From contig JACEST010000099.1 of NCBI GenBank assembly GCA_013911715.1, positions 1 through 7,342 on the forward strand: 7,342 nt of DNA. Reading direction: 5' to 3'. Origin of the DNA: Sphingopyxis sp. (lineage in GTDB: Bacteria > Pseudomonadota > Alphaproteobacteria > Sphingomonadales > Sphingomonadaceae). The notes beneath the pieces are model-generated. The model did not search any database and was not told the origin of the DNA. It saw only the letters and a program-made list of their open reading frames with translations. This document shows, piece by piece, positions 6,544 through 7,342 of the stretch (its first letter is position 1; each line of letters starts with the position of its first letter). The translations under genes and the position numbers were made by a program.

Positions 6544-7120
6544 TGCGCTCTATGTCCGGCTGGCCGATGGCGATGTGGTGCTGGAACCGCTCAGCAAGGC
6601 GCACCGCGAACCGCTGCGCGCGGCCTGCGCCGCCGATGCTGATGTCTGGCACATTTATGCGTCCAATTTCGGCCCCGAAAATTTCGATACGGCCTTCGGG
6701 TCATTGATCGGCCATCCATCGCGCATGCCCTATGCGATCATCGCCGGGGGTGAAGTGGTCGGGATGACCGCGTGGCTGCGCGCCGATTGGTCCGCCGAAA
6801 CCATCGAGATCGGCAACAGCTATATTCACCCGGCACAGCGCAGGACCGGCCTGAATGGCCGGGTCAAGCGGCTGATGCTGGAACATGCCTTCGGCGTCGG
6901 CATCCGCCGCGTCGAATTCCGCATCGACGAGCGCAACGCGCGCAGCCAGGCGGCGGTGGGCAAACTGGGTGCGGTCAAGGAAGGCGTGCTCCGCGCCGAA
7001 CGTATGACCTGGACCGGTCATGTCCGCGACACTGGATTGTTCAGCATTTTGGCCGACGAATGGCGCGCGGCGACCGCTTCAGCTTTGGTTCAGCCAGCAT
7101 CGGGAAATCAAAAGCCATGA
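6536..7120 (+). CDS. GNAT family N-acetyltransferase, RimJ/RimL-like
   Basis: The product is a GCN5-related acetyltransferase using acetyl-CoA; the acceptor is unknown. The frame extends back to 6416, but GTG at 6536 is chosen: GGAGG at 6525-6529 sits six bases before it, and the resulting 194 residues start at the usual domain edge. Features of the RimJ/RimL (COG1670) group are DVVLEPLSKAHREPL (13-27), YAIIAGGEVVGMTAWL (66-81), the EIGNSYIHPAQRRTGLN strand and acetyl-CoA loop (91-107), then KRLMLEHAFG, RVEFRIDERNARSQAAVGKLGA (125-146, the N.RSQ.A..KLG helix typical of the group) and a closing SILADEW. It overlaps tdk by 8 bp and the next gene by ATGA, so the three are probably co-transcribed. 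Members acetylate ribosomal protein N-termini, small molecules or antibiotics; nothing here selects among these. Confidence 0.9.
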   Translation: MRDALYVRLADGDVVLEPLSKAHREPLRAACAADADVWHIYASNFGPENFDTAFGSLIGHPSRMPYAIIAGGEVVGMTAWLRADWSAETIEIGNSYIHPAQRRTGLNGRVKRLMLEHAFGVGIRRVEFRIDERNARSQAAVGKLGAVKEGVLRAERMTWTGHVRDTGLFSILADEWRAATASALVQPASGNQKP

Positions 7121-7342
7121 AGCGTCGTTCCATCCTTGTTGCCGCCGCTTTGGCGGTGCTTTCCGGTCCGGCGCTTGCCGATACGGCCTCGCGCGAGGTT
7201 GGGGTCGAGGCCAGCATCACCTTTCCCTCGAACGCCACCATCCGCAATTATCGCGCCGACGGCGAACGCGGGGTGTGGATCGAGGATCGCCGCCGCAACT
7301 GGTATTATGCCAGCTTCTTTGGCCGCTGCCGCAATATCGACT
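7117..7342 (+). CDS. Secreted DUF6491-like protein, N-terminal part (3' truncated by window)
   Basis: An open frame starts at ATG 7117, overlapping the acetyltransferase TGA as ATGA, and runs to the window end (75 codons visible). Residues 1-21 are a clear Sec signal peptide: MKRR, then a hydrophobic core ILVAAALAVLSG, and PALA with predicted cleavage before Asp22. The mature part contains TIRNYRADGERGVWIEDRRR (41-60) and NWYYASFFGRC (61-71). This matches the pattern IRN(Y/W)RADG...(I/V)xDR...WYYA...GxC that I associate with DUF6491 proteins of sphingomonads, small periplasmic proteins of unknown function. The Cys near 71 may pair with another Cys outside the window. There is no strong Shine-Dalgarno; the overlap suggests translational coupling. 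The family call is from memory; secretion is well supported. Confidence 0.7.
   Translation, partial: MKRRSILVAAALAVLSGPALADTASREVGVEASITFPSNATIRNYRADGERGVWIEDRRRNWYYASFFGRCRNID

Noticed and set aside
7041..7247. Minus-strand 68-codon frame near the window end
   Set aside because: It is antisense to the acetyltransferase 3' end and the secreted protein gene, which has a clear signal peptide on the + strand.

Overview
The window is a high-GC stretch of chromosome from an alphaproteobacterium. The order nusA - ylxR - infB - ... - rbfA is the conserved bacterial transcription/translation operon. A ylxR gene carrying an added L7Ae-like domain, the style of the NusA C-terminus, and a likely DUF6491 secreted protein next to an E. 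coli-type thymidine kinase point to the Sphingomonadales (Sphingopyxis/Sphingomonas-like). That placement rests on recalled family resemblance, not on a search.

Positions 2-4098 hold the classic block on the + strand. It contains the 3' part of nusA, a 248-residue YlxR-type RNA-binding protein overlapping nusA by 20 bp, and a complete infB (IF2, 844 aa) with all five GTPase motifs. A perfect 8-bp hairpin lies at the very end of ylxR, just upstream of infB.

Positions 4099-4803 break the expected infB-rbfA adjacency. An AT-richer leader with a tandem heptamer and a near-palindrome precedes a two-gene toxin-antitoxin module: a RelE/ParE-fold toxin (GTG start) followed by an XRE-type helix-turn-helix antitoxin, joined by an ATGA overlap. 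A DUF1697 gene follows after 1 nt and overlaps rbfA by ATGA. Ribosome maturation factor rbfA is therefore read out behind the toxin-antitoxin pair and DUF1697.

Positions 5755-5943 separate rbfA from the next + strand group. The stretch is best explained by a 48-codon minus-strand ORF, probably a small membrane protein, with coding-like base composition. From 5944 a second tightly overlapping + strand group begins: thymidine kinase tdk, a RimJ/RimL-like GNAT acetyltransferase (GTG start, 8-bp overlap), and a secreted DUF6491-like protein (ATGA overlap) that runs off the window end. No truB is seen after rbfA. There are no tRNA or rRNA genes, insertion sequences or CRISPR arrays.

Most of the window is ordinary housekeeping sequence. 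The parts worth a second look are the toxin-antitoxin/DUF1697 insertion inside an essential operon, its candidate operator, the small convergent ORF, and the pre-infB hairpin.
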